NCBI RefSeq assembly: GCF_047971185.1 | Contig: NZ_JBKDZH010000109.1 | Span: 14,862 to 78,861 of the forward strand | Reading direction: 5' to 3' | DNA from: Kluyvera sp047971185 | Lineage (GTDB): Bacteria > Pseudomonadota > Gammaproteobacteria > Enterobacterales > Enterobacteriaceae | Length of the DNA stretch: 64,000 bases | Shown here: positions 51,525 to 60,710 of the stretch, in pieces | Position numbering within the stretch: position 1 is the stretch's first letter | Layout of the letters: each line of letters begins with the position of its first letter | Position numbers and translations under genes: made by a program | Notes under the pieces: model-generated | The model's database searches: none | Seen by the model: the letters and a program-made list of their open reading frames with translations, nothing else | Told to the model about the DNA's origin: nothing

Positions 51525-53177
51525 ATGCGATTCGTTAAACGGGGCGTGGCGTTGGCGATGCTGGCTGCACTGTCGTTAGTCAGCCTGCCTTCACAGGCCT
51601 ATCAGCAAGATAAAACGTATAAAATCACCATTCTGCATACCAACGATCACCACGGGCACTTCTGGCGCAGTGAATACGGCGAGTACGGCCTGGCCGCGCA
51701 AAAAACGCTGGTCGACGGCATTCGTAAAGAGGTGGCGGCAGAGGGTGGCAGCGTGCTGCTGCTGTCCGGCGGCGATATTAATACCGGGGTGCCGGAGTCG
51801 GACCTGCAGGACGCCGAGCCGGACTTCCGCGGCATGAACCTGGTGGGCTATGACGCGATGGCCGTCGGCAACCACGAGTTCGATAACCCGCTGAGCGTTT
51901 TACGTCAGCAGGAAAAGTGGGCCAAATTCCCGTTCCTTTCCGCCAATATTTATCAGAAAAGCACCGGCGAACGCCTGTTTAAACCGTGGGCAATCTTTAA
52001 ACGCCAGGATCTGAAAATTGCCGTAATTGGTTTAACCACCGATGACACCGCTAAAATTGGCAATCCGGAATACTTCACCGATATTGAATTCCGCAAACCG
52101 GCGGAAGAAGCGAAGCTGGTGATTCAGGAATTACAGCAGAAAGAGAAGCCTGACCTGATTCTGGCGGCGACCCATATGGGCCACTACGATAACGGCGAAC
52201 ACGGCTCTAATGCGCCGGGTGACGTGGAGATGGCGCGCAGCCTGCCGGCCGGCGCGCTGGCGATGATTGTGGGTGGTCACTCACAGGACCCGGTGTGCAT
52301 GGCCTCGGAGAATAAAAAGCAGGTCGACTACGTGCCGGGCACCCCGTGCGCGCCGGACAAACAGAACGGTATCTGGATTGTGCAGGCCCACGAGTGGGGC
52401 AAGTACGTCGGCCGCGCCGACTTTGAATTCCGCAACGGTGAGCTGAAGATGGTGCACTATCAGCTGATCCCGGTGAACCTGAAGAAGAAGGTCACCTACG
52501 ATAACGGGCAGAGTGAGCGCGTACTTTACACCCCACAAATCCCGGAAAACGCGCAAATGCTCTCGCTGCTGACGCCGTTCCAGAGCAAAGGCAAGGCGCA
52601 GCTCGAGGTTAAAGTGGGCAGCGTGAACGGGCATCTGGAAGGTGACCGCAGCAAAGTGCGCTTCGTGCAGACCAATATGGGCCACCTGATTCTGGCGGCG
52701 CAGATGGCGCGTACCGGCGCAGACTTTGGCGTGATGAGCGGCGGCGGCATTCGTGATTCCATCGAAGCGGGCAATATCACCTACAAGAGCGTGCTGAAGG
52801 TGCAGCCGTTCGGCAACGTGGTGGTGTATGCCGACATGAGCGGCAAAGAGGTGGTGGAATACCTGACCGCCGTGGCGCAGATGAAGCCGGATTCCGGTGC
52901 TTATCCGCAGTTTGCCAACGTCAGCTTTGTAGCGAAGAACGGCCAGCTTCAGGACCTGAAAATCAAAGGCGAACCGGTCGACCCGGCGAAAACCTACCGT
53001 CTGGCGACGCTCAGCTTTAACGCCACCGGCGGTGACGGCTATCCGAAGATCGACGGTAAACCGGGCTATGTGAATACCGGGTTTATCGATGCCGAGGTGC
53101 TGAAACAGTATATCGAGCAGAATTCGCCGCTGGATGTGAATGCTTACGAACCGAAAGGGGAAGTGAGCTGGCAGTAA
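51525..53177 (+). CDS. ushA: UshA, periplasmic 5'-nucleotidase/UDP-sugar hydrolase
   Basis: 550 residues. Signal peptide ends near PSQA-YQQ. Metallophosphatase motifs ILHTNDHHGHF, SGGDINTG and GNHEFDNP (N-terminal domain) precede the 5'-nucleotidase C-terminal domain. It breaks down UDP-glucose and nucleotides in the periplasm. Confidence 0.97.
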   Translation: MRFVKRGVALAMLAALSLVSLPSQAYQQDKTYKITILHTNDHHGHFWRSEYGEYGLAAQKTLVDGIRKEVAAEGGSVLLLSGGDINTGVPESDLQDAEPDFRGMNLVGYDAMAVGNHEFDNPLSVLRQQEKWAKFPFLSANIYQKSTGERLFKPWAIFKRQDLKIAVIGLTTDDTAKIGNPEYFTDIEFRKPAEEAKLVIQELQQKEKPDLILAATHMGHYDNGEHGSNAPGDVEMARSLPAGALAMIVGGHSQDPVCMASENKKQVDYVPGTPCAPDKQNGIWIVQAHEWGKYVGRADFEFRNGELKMVHYQLIPVNLKKKVTYDNGQSERVLYTPQIPENAQMLSLLTPFQSKGKAQLEVKVGSVNGHLEGDRSKVRFVQTNMGHLILAAQMARTGADFGVMSGGGIRDSIEAGNITYKSVLKVQPFGNVVVYADMSGKEVVEYLTAVAQMKPDSGAYPQFANVSFVAKNGQLQDLKIKGEPVDPAKTYRLATLSFNATGGDGYPKIDGKPGYVNTGFIDAEVLKQYIEQNSPLDVNAYEPKGEVSWQ

Positions 53178-53195
53178 GCTCGGGCGTTGTCCAAT

Positions 53196-53219
53196 ACCCT
53201 CTCCCTTTGGGGAGAGGGT
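53196..53219. repeat. Hairpin between ushA and ybaK
   Basis: ACCCTCTCCC pairs with GGGAGAGGGT over a 4-nt loop. It is a common dispersed enterobacterial palindrome and may terminate ushA. Confidence 0.6.
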
Positions 53220-53243
53220 TTAGGTGAGGGGAGAACCGTCTGT

Positions 53244-53723
53244 TTAATCCCGTCGCGCAATATCCGCAAACGTCGCACCAAGAATTTTGGCCAAATCGCT
53301 GGCCGCCAGCTCGATATCCAGCCCGCGCTTGCCGCCGGAGACATAAATCGAAGAAAATTCCTGCGACGGCGCATCAATCACCGTCGGCAGCCGTTTTTTC
53401 TGCCCCAGCGGGCTAATACCGCCAACCAGATAGCCGGTGACGCGCTGGGCCACCATCGGATCGGCCATATCGACTTTTTTCGCCCCTAGCGCCTTTGCCA
53501 CCTTTTTCAGATCCAGCTGCCCGGCGACTGGCGTAACCGCCACCGCCAGCTGTTTCATATCGCCATTGATGGCGACCAGCAGCGTTTTGTAAACCTGATC
53601 GGCATTGAGTCCTAATTTACGCACCACCTCATCACCAAAGTTAGTTTCATTCGGATCGTGATCGTAGGTATGAATGCTAAACGGGATCTTGTTCTTTTCG
53701 AGTAACTTAACTGCGGGAGTCAT
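53244..53723 (-). CDS. ybaK: YbaK, Cys-tRNA(Pro)/Cys-tRNA(Cys) deacylase
   Basis: 159 residues from MTPAVKLLEKNKIPFSIHTYDHD; 27 upstream codons rejected. Belongs to the YbaK/ProX editing family; the conserved Lys in VYKTLLVAING is the key residue. It clears mischarged Cys-tRNA(Pro) in trans. Convergent with ushA. Confidence 0.95.
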   Translation of the reverse strand: MTPAVKLLEKNKIPFSIHTYDHDPNETNFGDEVVRKLGLNADQVYKTLLVAINGDMKQLAVAVTPVAGQLDLKKVAKALGAKKVDMADPMVAQRVTGYLVGGISPLGQKKRLPTVIDAPSQEFSSIYVSGGKRGLDIELAASDLAKILGATFADIARRD

Positions 53724-53846
53724 AGCGTTCCTTCTTACTACAAACAGGGTATGCCGCCAGCATACGCCCTGAAACGGACTAAAAAATAGTATAATCTTGC
53801 GCAATAGGTATTGGCAGTTGCAGCAACTTTGAGCGACAATCGGAAG

Positions 53847-53926
53847 ATCCGGAGTGAATACTCCGGGATAATAATAATGATGAAATTCCTCTTTGACGGG
53901 CCAATAGAGATATTGGCCATTTTTTT
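53847..53926 (+). ncRNA. chiX: ChiX (MicM/SroB) small regulatory RNA
   Basis: The conserved Hfq/seed tract ATGAAATTCCTCTTTGACGG is nearly intact and is followed by the terminator GGCCAATA/TATTGGCC plus T run. The 5' stem is CCGGAGT-GAAT-ACTCCGG, differing from E. coli but preserving a hairpin. Promoter -35 TTGGCA (53811) and -10 GACAAT (53835) with an 18-bp spacer predict a start near 53847. It silences the chitoporin gene chiP. Location between ybaK and ybaP matches E. coli. Confidence 0.93.
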
Positions 53927-54719
53927 ATTTCAGCATTTGCGGCAGGTTACCTTCGCCGTACAGATGTAGCGCCCCCACGGCCACCACGTAGCGGCCCGGC
54001 GGCAGCGCCAGCAGCGCGTCGCGCCAGGCTTCATTACGTTTCACCATCAGCACATCATACAGCGACTGACTAAAGGTATTGGGCAGCGTCGTGCCGCCGT
54101 TGGTCGGCGGCTGCTCGAGCCACCAGCCGATCATCACCTGCAACAGCCGCGCGTTGGTATGCCAGTGCGTCAGCGTATCGTCGAGCAGCGCCATGCCGCC
54201 GTCGGGGAGATGGCAAAGCAGGCTGACCTGGCTGTCCGCGCCCTCCAGCTCCTGCACCGGTAGTGCAGCCTCGCGCGCGGCCTGCAGCAGCTGATAATCA
54301 ATGCCGTAGTCCGGTCGCAGCCCCAGTCTTTGCGCCTGGGTAGCCTGTAGCACCATGGCTATCTGCCATAACGGCTGATTATCAATACGGGCCAGCGACA
54401 TCCCCTGTTCCTCGAGCCGTTTTTCCAGTTCGCTGAGCTGCCCGGCGCTCAGGCGCTCGGCTAACGGCGGGTATTCTGGCAGATCGCTGAACGGCGTGTC
54501 GCTGCCGGAAATGTCGGCTTCCACAATCAATGCGTCGGCCTGACGCAGCTTCTGCAACAGTTTTGCCGGAAGCGGCGCCATATCACGCGTGCCCATGTGG
54601 ATGCTGCCCACCAGATGCAGGTGGCGACCGCCGGGCAGCGAGATATCAAGCGCCGGCCAGCCGTAGGGCGAGCCGCGCAGGGTTCGCCATAGACGTTGTA
54701 GTTGATTTAACAGACTCAT
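53925..54719 (-). CDS. ybaP: YbaP, TraB/GumN family protein
   Basis: 264 residues from MSLLNQLQRLWRTL; 18 upstream codons rejected. Motif LVGSIHMGTRDM near residue 36 and C-terminal GRYVVAVGALHLYGEGN identify the TraB/GumN putative metalloprotease-like family. Function unknown. Its stop overlaps the chiX terminator end by two bases. Confidence 0.93.
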   Translation of the reverse strand: MSLLNQLQRLWRTLRGSPYGWPALDISLPGGRHLHLVGSIHMGTRDMAPLPAKLLQKLRQADALIVEADISGSDTPFSDLPEYPPLAERLSAGQLSELEKRLEEQGMSLARIDNQPLWQIAMVLQATQAQRLGLRPDYGIDYQLLQAAREAALPVQELEGADSQVSLLCHLPDGGMALLDDTLTHWHTNARLLQVMIGWWLEQPPTNGGTTLPNTFSQSLYDVLMVKRNEAWRDALLALPPGRYVVAVGALHLYGEGNLPQMLK

Positions 54720-54808
54720 CCGCGCTCCCTGGAAGGAAAATGCCATGCTAGCGCGCCGGGGGGAAAGGTGCAAACGCGCCCCGTCCGAAAACGGGCGGGG
54801 CGGTAGGG

Positions 54809-57310
54809 CTAAGCTTTAGGTTTAAACCGCAGCAGGCGGTTGGCGTTGCTCACGACCGTAATGGAAGAAAGCGCCATCGCCGCCCCGGCAACCACCGGGT
54901 TGAGCAGCGTACCGGTTAACGGCCAGAGGATCCCCGCGGCAATCGGAATACCCAGCGAGTTATAGACGAAGGCGCCGAGCAGGTTCTGCTTCATGTTGCG
55001 CAACGTGGCGCGGGAAATTGCCAGCGCATCGGCTACGCCCACCAGGCTGTGGCGCATCAGCGTAATGGCGGCGGTTTCAATCGCCACGTCGCTGCCGCCG
55101 CCCATCGCGATACCGACGTCGGCCTGCGCCAGCGCCGGGGCGTCGTTGATACCGTCGCCGACCATCGCCACCTTCTGGCCCTGCGCCTGCAAATCTTTAA
55201 TCGCCTGCGCTTTGCCGTCTGGCAGCACGCCGGCGATCACCTCATCAATACCGGCCTCTTTGGCAATCGCGTTGGCGGTTACCGGGTTATCGCCGGTCAG
55301 CATCACCAGACGGTAGCCTTCCTGATGCAGGCGCTGGAGTGCGGCGACGCTGTCGCTACGCAGCGGATCGCGTATGGCGAACAGCGCGGCGGCTTGACCA
55401 TCAATGGCGAGCAGCACCGGCGTGGCCCCCTGAGCGGCCTGCTGTGCCAGCTCGTCGTCCAGTTCGCGAGTATCGATTTGCTGTTCGTGCATCAGCGCCT
55501 GGTTGCCCAGCAGCAGGCGGTGGCCGTCGCTCTCCCCGCTGACGCCCAGCCCGCGCAGGGTGCGGAAGGCGCTCACCTGCGGCAGCGCGTTATCGGCCGC
55601 TTTTTCCAGAATGGCGCGCGCCAGCGGGTGGTTCGAACCTTGTTCCAGCGCGGCGGCCAGGCGCAGCGCGGTCGGTTCGCTGATTGCCCCCAGCGTTTTC
55701 ACGGCCACAACCTGCGGTTTACCTTCCGTCAGCGTACCGGTTTTATCAAACACCAGCGTGGTCAGTTCGCTGGCGCGCTGTAGCGCGTCGGCGTCGCGGA
55801 CCAGCACGCCGTATTCGGCAGCGCGGCCCACCCCGGCAATAATCGACATCGGCGTTGCCAGACCTAGTGCACAAGGACAGGCGATGATCAGCACCGTGGT
55901 GGCAATCACTAGCGTGTAAACAATCTGCGGCGCCGGGCCGAAGACGTACCAGATCGCGGCGCTGAACAGGGCAATCGCCACCACCACCGGCACGAACACG
56001 GCGGAAATTTTATCCGCCAGCTGGCCGATTTCCGGTTTGCTGCTTTGCGCCTGACGCACCATTTTGATAATGCGCGACAGAGTGGTATGGCTACCGACGG
56101 CGCTGGCGCGGAACAATACCGAGCCGTCCTGCACCACCGTACCGGCGTGAATGCTGTCGCCGTCGCCTTTCTGCTGCGGAATCGGCTCGCCGGTGAGCAT
56201 GGCCTCATCAAACCAGGCTTCGCCCTGGCTGATTTCACCGTCGACGGGAACCCGGTCGCCGGTGGCTAAGCGTAGGATCATCCCCGGCTGTACGTCGGCC
56301 AGCGGCACGGTTTTTTCACCGTCGTCGGTAACGACCCGCGCGGTCGGCGGCGTCAGGTCGAGTAATTTTTCCAGCGCCCGCGATGAACGCTGGCGCGCCC
56401 GCGCTTCCAGCATATGGCCGAGGTTAATGAGACCGATAATCATGGCGCTGGCTTCGTAATAGAGGTGGCGGGCTTCCATCGGGAACCACTGCGGCCACAG
56501 GTTGACGCTCATCGAGTACAGCCAGGCGACGCCGGTACCGAGCGCCACGAGGGTATCCATCGTCGCGGTGCGGTTCTTCAGGCTTTTCCACGCGCTGCTG
56601 TAAAAATGACCGCCGGCAAACACCATCACCGCCAGGGTGACGAGGCCGATCACCAGCCACAGCGAACGGTTATCAGCGGTGACCATCATATTGTCGCCGA
56701 TCATTCCCCAGACCATCACCGGTACGCCGACCAGCAGGGCGACAATCGCCTGCCAGCGAAAACGTTTCATGGTGGCGAGGGCGGTTTCCTGCTGGCGTTC
56801 ACGGCGTTTGAGGTCGTCTTCAATCGCTTCCGCGCCGTAGCCCGCTTTCTCGACGGCCTGGACTAAATCACCGGCGGAAGCGCTGCCCATCACCAGGGCC
56901 GTGCGCTCCGCCAGATTTACCCGTGCCTGTACCACGCCCGGTACCGCCTGCAAGGCGTTCTGTACGCGGGAAACGCAGCTGGCGCAGCTCATACCGTTGA
57001 TCAGCAGCTGTTGGCTGTCATCCAGTTCCTGTGCTGCCGGAAGCTCAGGGGCGGCCGCTGTCAGTGCTTCCGACGGGAGTGATGACTCTGCCAGCGGTTT
57101 AGCCTTTGGGTGGCTGAGCTCCGCGCCGTAACCGGCTTGTTTAATGGTTTCAATCAGCGCCTCGGCGCTGGCGCTGCCGGTGACGTGGGCCGCTTCAATG
57201 GTGACGTCCGCATGGTCAACGTCAGGGCGCTGTTCCAGGCTCTCCTTCACGCGTTTGACGCAGTGGCCGCAGGACAGTCCGTCCAGCGCCAGATCGATAG
57301 TTTGAGACAT
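54809..57310 (-). CDS. copA: CopA, Cu(I)-exporting P1B-type ATPase
   Basis: 833 residues. Two N-terminal metal-binding domains with CxxC (GLSCGHC, GMSCASC). CPC metal site in ACPCALGLATP; phosphorylation motif DKTGTLT; TGDN and GDGIND hinge motifs. It exports Cu(I) to the periplasm. Controlled by CueR from the divergent promoter. Confidence 0.98.
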   Translation of the reverse strand: MSQTIDLALDGLSCGHCVKRVKESLEQRPDVDHADVTIEAAHVTGSASAEALIETIKQAGYGAELSHPKAKPLAESSLPSEALTAAAPELPAAQELDDSQQLLINGMSCASCVSRVQNALQAVPGVVQARVNLAERTALVMGSASAGDLVQAVEKAGYGAEAIEDDLKRRERQQETALATMKRFRWQAIVALLVGVPVMVWGMIGDNMMVTADNRSLWLVIGLVTLAVMVFAGGHFYSSAWKSLKNRTATMDTLVALGTGVAWLYSMSVNLWPQWFPMEARHLYYEASAMIIGLINLGHMLEARARQRSSRALEKLLDLTPPTARVVTDDGEKTVPLADVQPGMILRLATGDRVPVDGEISQGEAWFDEAMLTGEPIPQQKGDGDSIHAGTVVQDGSVLFRASAVGSHTTLSRIIKMVRQAQSSKPEIGQLADKISAVFVPVVVAIALFSAAIWYVFGPAPQIVYTLVIATTVLIIACPCALGLATPMSIIAGVGRAAEYGVLVRDADALQRASELTTLVFDKTGTLTEGKPQVVAVKTLGAISEPTALRLAAALEQGSNHPLARAILEKAADNALPQVSAFRTLRGLGVSGESDGHRLLLGNQALMHEQQIDTRELDDELAQQAAQGATPVLLAIDGQAAALFAIRDPLRSDSVAALQRLHQEGYRLVMLTGDNPVTANAIAKEAGIDEVIAGVLPDGKAQAIKDLQAQGQKVAMVGDGINDAPALAQADVGIAMGGGSDVAIETAAITLMRHSLVGVADALAISRATLRNMKQNLLGAFVYNSLGIPIAAGILWPLTGTLLNPVVAGAAMALSSITVVSNANRLLRFKPKA

Positions 57311-57365
57311 ATTCCTCTCCTCAATTGATGGGTGACCAAATTCATCTTTTGGTCTACAGTGAGAA

Positions 57366-57396
57366 AGGTTAAACCTTCCAGCAAGGGGAAGGTCAA
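57366..57396 (-). promoter_or_regulatory. CueR-controlled copA promoter
   Basis: On the minus strand -35 TTGACC (57391-57396) and -10 TAACCT (57366-57371) are separated by 19 bp. The spacer holds the dyad ACCTTCC-N7-GGAAGGT (57373-57393). Overlong spacer and dyad are hallmarks of MerR-family activation. Confidence 0.93.
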
Positions 57397-57405
57397 GGGG
57401 GAAAC

Positions 57406-57816
57406 GTGAATATCAGTGATGTTGCCAAAAAAACCGGCCTGACCAGCAAAGCCATTCGCTTTTATGAAGAGAAAGGGCTGGTGACGCCGCCGCTGCGCAG
57501 CGAGAACGGCTACCGCAGCTATACGCAAAAGCATCTGGATGAATTTACGCTGCTGCGCCAGGCGCGGCAGGTTGGCTTTAATCTGGAAGAGTGCGGCGAG
57601 CTGGTGAATCTGTTTAACGACCCGGAGCGCCACAGCGCCGACGTCAAAGCCTATACGCTACAGAAGGTGGCGGATATTGAGCGCCATATCAGCGACCTGC
57701 AGGCGATGCGCGATCAGCTGCTGTCGCTTGCCGCCGCCTGCCCGGGTGATGACAGCGCCGACTGCCCGATTATTGATAATCTCTCCGGCTGCTGCCATCG
57801 CAAATCCACGGCATAA
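57406..57816 (+). CDS. cueR: CueR, Cu(I)-responsive MerR-family activator
   Basis: 136 residues starting at GTG. MerR helix-turn-helix (VAKKTGLTSKAIRFYEEKGLV) and the two metal Cys in ACPGDDSADC (near 112/120) are intact. It activates copA and cueO. Ends one base before the convergent ybbJ region. Confidence 0.97.
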   Translation: MNISDVAKKTGLTSKAIRFYEEKGLVTPPLRSENGYRSYTQKHLDEFTLLRQARQVGFNLEECGELVNLFNDPERHSADVKAYTLQKVADIERHISDLQAMRDQLLSLAAACPGDDSADCPIIDNLSGCCHRKSTA

Positions 57817-57818
57817 CG

Positions 57819-58280
57819 TTAGCGGGAAGGGGCGAGCCTGACGCGCAGCACGATCCCTTCCACCGCAATCACCTCCACTTTACTACCCGCGGGCAGATCA
57901 TCGTCGGCCTGCACCGGCCATGAACTGTCGCCGACGCGCATATGACCACGGCCGTTAACCAGCGCGCTGTCGAGGGTAAAACGCTGGCCTAACAGCTGCT
58001 GGCCGCGCTGGTTTAGCCGGCCCTCCGCCGGGCGCTGCTTATCGCCCCGGCGGGTGAGCCACTTCCACCACAGCCAGGCCGCCAGCAGGGTCAGCACCGC
58101 AAACAGTACACCCTGCCACGCCCAGTCGACCGGCAGCGCCCAGGTAATCAGCCCGGTTGCCGCCGCGGCCACGCCGCTCCACAGCAAATAGCCGCTGCCG
58201 CCGAGCATTTCCGCCGCCAGCAGCAGGCCACCGAGGCTCAGCCAGAAGATATGTGGGGGCGCCAGCACCAGCGCGATCAT
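57819..58280 (-). CDS. ybbJ: YbbJ, NfeD-like membrane protein
   Basis: 153 residues. Three membrane helices then an OB-fold domain (NQRGQQLLGQRFTLDSALVNGRGHMRVGD). NfeD proteins pair with stomatin-like partners, here QmcA. Start overlaps the qmcA stop by ATGA. Confidence 0.93.
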   Translation of the reverse strand: MIALVLAPPHIFWLSLGGLLLAAEMLGGSGYLLWSGVAAAATGLITWALPVDWAWQGVLFAVLTLLAAWLWWKWLTRRGDKQRPAEGRLNQRGQQLLGQRFTLDSALVNGRGHMRVGDSSWPVQADDDLPAGSKVEVIAVEGIVLRVRLAPSR

Positions 58281-59194
58281 GATGATTTCCGGTCGCGGCT
58301 GCTGTCTTTAATCAGCTCGGCAACCCCGGCGATAGACCCCATCAGGCTGCTGGCATCCAGCGGCATCATCACCACCTTGCTATTATTCGCCGAGCCAATC
58401 TGCTGGAGGGCATCGGTGTATTTTTGCGCCACAAAGTAGTTAATCGCCTGAATATCCCCGGCGGCAATCGCTTCAGAGACCATTTTGGTGGCGCGCGCTT
58501 CCGCTTCTGCGGAACGCTCGCGGGCTTCTGCCTGCAGGAACGCGGACTGACGCTCGCCCTCTGCGGTGAGAATCTGCGCCTGTTTTTCCCCTTCGGCTTT
58601 GACGATCTGCGCCTGGCGGATCCCTTCGGCTTCCAGAATGTAGGCGCGCTTGGTACGCTCGGCCTTCATCTGCGCGTTCATCGCGTCGATAAGCTCCGCC
58701 GGTGGGCGCACGTCGCGGATCTCAATACGGGTGATTTTAATCCCCCACGGATTGGTGGCTTCATCGACGATATGCAGCAGGCGGGTGTTGATGTTATCGC
58801 GCTGGGAAAGCATTTCGTCGAGCTCCATGGAGCCGAGCACGGTACGAATGTTGGTCATCGTCAGGTTGATGATCGCCAGCTCCAGGTTGCTGACCTCATA
58901 CGCCGCTTTTGGCGCGTCGATCACCTGAATAAAGCACACGGCGTCGATGGCGACGTTGGCGTTGTCTTTAGAGATAACCTCCTGCGATGGGATGTCGAGA
59001 ACCTGCTCCATCATATTGATTTTGCGGCCAATACGGTCCATAAACGGCACGACAAGACTTAAGCCAGGATGCAGGGTTTTGGTGTAGCGGCCAAAACGTT
59101 CAACCGTCCACTGATAGCCCTGCGGCACGATTTTGACACCCGCGGCAACCACCACCAGGGCGACGAAGATAAGAATAGGGATAAACACCAGCAT
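58277..59194 (-). CDS. qmcA: QmcA, SPFH/stomatin family protein
   Basis: 305 residues from MLVFIPILIFVALVVVAAG; 8 upstream codons rejected. N-terminal membrane anchor, SPFH domain (GYQWTVERFGRYTKTLHPG) and Ala/Glu-rich coiled C-terminus. Suppresses loss of FtsH/HtpX when in excess. Operon qmcA-ybbJ, divergent from fetA. Confidence 0.94.
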   Translation of the reverse strand: MLVFIPILIFVALVVVAAGVKIVPQGYQWTVERFGRYTKTLHPGLSLVVPFMDRIGRKINMMEQVLDIPSQEVISKDNANVAIDAVCFIQVIDAPKAAYEVSNLELAIINLTMTNIRTVLGSMELDEMLSQRDNINTRLLHIVDEATNPWGIKITRIEIRDVRPPAELIDAMNAQMKAERTKRAYILEAEGIRQAQIVKAEGEKQAQILTAEGERQSAFLQAEARERSAEAEARATKMVSEAIAAGDIQAINYFVAQKYTDALQQIGSANNSKVVMMPLDASSLMGSIAGVAELIKDSSRDRKSS

Positions 59195-59320
59195 AAAACC
59201 TCCTGTTTTACTGTCCATAACTTCAACAAGTATATCGGCTATGGCGGTGAAATTCGCCCCCTGAAATTAATTGGGGTTACACTAAACGGATAAAAGAAAA
59301 AAACGGGACAAAGAAAGGCA

Positions 59321-59992
59321 ATGACGGAAAATAGCGCGATTTTACAGCTTAAGCAGGTGAGCTTTCATATTGGCGAGAAAACGGTCCTTGATAATATCAA
59401 CCTCAGCGTGGCCCCCGGTGAATTTAAGCTGATTACCGGCCCGTCAGGCTGCGGCAAAAGCACCTTATTAAAAATCATCGCCTCGCTGCTTTCGCCGAGC
59501 AGCGGGCAGATTCTGTTTAGCGGGCAGGATATTAACAGCCTGACGCCGGAAGCCTATCGTCAGCAGGTTTCTTACTGCGCGCAAACCCCCGCGCTGTTTG
59601 GCGATACGGTCTATGACAACCTTATTTTTCCCTGGCAAATTCGCAACCAGCAGCCGGAACCGGATCGTTTTCTGGCCCAGCTGTCGCGCTTTGGGTTGAC
59701 GGAAGACACGTTGTCAAAATCGATCAATGAGCTGTCGGGTGGAGAAAAGCAGCGCGTGTCGCTGATTCGCAATCTGCAATTTTTGCCGAAGGTTTTGTTG
59801 CTCGACGAAATTACCAGCGCGCTGGACGAGCAGAATAAAAACAACGTGAACGACATTATTCATCACTACGCGCGTGAGCAAAACGTTGCGGTGCTGTGGG
59901 TCACTCACGACCAGGATGAAATTCGCCATGCGGATGAGGTGATTACGCTGCCAGCCCACCCGCAGAGCGTCAGGGAGTCAGATCATGAATAA
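59321..59992 (+). CDS. fetA: FetA, ATPase of the iron exporter FetAB
   Basis: 223 residues. Walker A GPSGCGKS, signature LSGGEKQR, Walker B VLLLDEITS. It forms with FetB an iron export ABC transporter in E. coli, protecting against peroxide stress. Since fetB is broken, it probably lacks its partner here. The 3' end overlaps fetB by 8 bp. Confidence 0.94.
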   Translation: MTENSAILQLKQVSFHIGEKTVLDNINLSVAPGEFKLITGPSGCGKSTLLKIIASLLSPSSGQILFSGQDINSLTPEAYRQQVSYCAQTPALFGDTVYDNLIFPWQIRNQQPEPDRFLAQLSRFGLTEDTLSKSINELSGGEKQRVSLIRNLQFLPKVLLLDEITSALDEQNKNNVNDIIHHYAREQNVAVLWVTHDQDEIRHADEVITLPAHPQSVRESDHE

Positions 59993-60230
59993 CGAACACA
60001 TCATTACGAACCAATCACTGGCGCTGTCGATGGTGCTGGTGCTGGTCGCCATTGTGGTGAGCTACCGGGAAAAGCTGGCGCTGGAAAAAGACATTATCTG
60101 GAGTATCTGCCGGGCGGTGGTGCAGCTGATTATTGTCGGCTACGTGCTGAAGTATATCTTCAACGTTAACCATGCGGTGCTGACGCTGTGCATGGTGTTG
60201 ATTTTCGGTTGTTCCGGTAGGAACTCATAA
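59985..60230 (+). pseudogene. fetB: fetB, truncated by the prophage junction
   Basis: The first ~73 codons match E. coli FetB (259 residues), ending around MVLIF near 60204. After that the frame reads GCSGRNS and stops at TAA 60228-60230, which lies in the tRNA anticodon loop. About 186 residues, including most membrane helices, are missing. The rest may lie beyond the other prophage end. Confidence 0.92.
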
Positions 60231-60268
60231 TCGCTTGGTCGTTGGTTCAAACCCAACAGGGGCCACCA
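60223..60268 (+). tRNA. 3' part of tRNA-Ile2(CAU), attachment-site remnant
   Basis: The segment starts at the anticodon loop (CTCATAA, anticodon CAT at 60226-60228). It includes the T arm (GTTGG-TTCAAAC-CCAAC) and acceptor AGGGGCC-A-CCA, matching ileX/ileY genes. The D arm, 5' acceptor and 5' anticodon strand are missing, so no tRNA can be made. It is the prophage-borne core of an att site. Confidence 0.9.
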
Positions 60269-60295
60269 AATTTAAGCAGTAAATACATACAGTTA

Positions 60296-60320
60296 GGCCA
60301 CTCTCGCGAGTGGCCTTTTT
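60296..60320 (+). terminator. Palindromic terminator at the prophage end
   Basis: GGCCACTC-TCGC-GAGTGGCC followed by TTTTT. Oriented away from the fetB side. Confidence 0.75.
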
Positions 60321-60386
60321 GTTTCCTCGTTTTCGAGTGGCGATAGAATGGCGGTGGATTTTTTACCGCCACTTTGCTGAGGGCAT

Positions 60387-60408
60387 AAAAAAACCCGCAC
60401 GCGGCGGG
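60387..60408 (-). terminator. Terminator of the prophage late/ogr transcript
   Basis: On the minus strand CCCGC/GCGGG with a 5-nt loop and a run of seven T. Located 18 bp after ogr. Confidence 0.85.
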
Positions 60409-60425
60409 CATTTAGCGGAAATTTA

Positions 60426-60644
60426 TCAGAGCCACAATGGCCGCTGACCACCGACAGTCGGGTGCGGCGGTGCCGGGTCAATGGCCCCCGGAGTAACAAT
60501 AAAGCGCTCTATCGTTTCCATTGTCATAAACGTGCAACTACAGTTGATGTTCTGGCACTGGTGGTAGCGCTCTTTCGTATTTTCGGTTAGATAGCGGCTT
60601 GTTCGCGCATGTGCGGCATGATGGCACTTCGGACAATGAAACAT
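60426..60644 (-). CDS. ogr: Ogr/Delta-type late-gene activator
   Basis: 72 residues from MFHCPKC, the exact length of P2 Ogr; fifteen upstream codons are rejected. Zinc finger pattern C-x2-C-x22-C-x4-C is intact (CPKC and CQNINC). It activates P2 late promoters. Last gene before att, as in P2. Confidence 0.93.
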   Translation of the reverse strand: MFHCPKCHHAAHARTSRYLTENTKERYHQCQNINCSCTFMTMETIERFIVTPGAIDPAPPHPTVGGQRPLWL

Positions 60645-60710
60645 AACCCACCCCTTATTCTCAATTCGTGAAGCAATGATAATCATCAATTCACTTTTTG
60701 TGAATACATT

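Noticed and set aside
60223..60268. Intact tRNA gene
   Set aside because: Only the part from the anticodon loop to CCA is present; the 5' half is replaced by fetB DNA.
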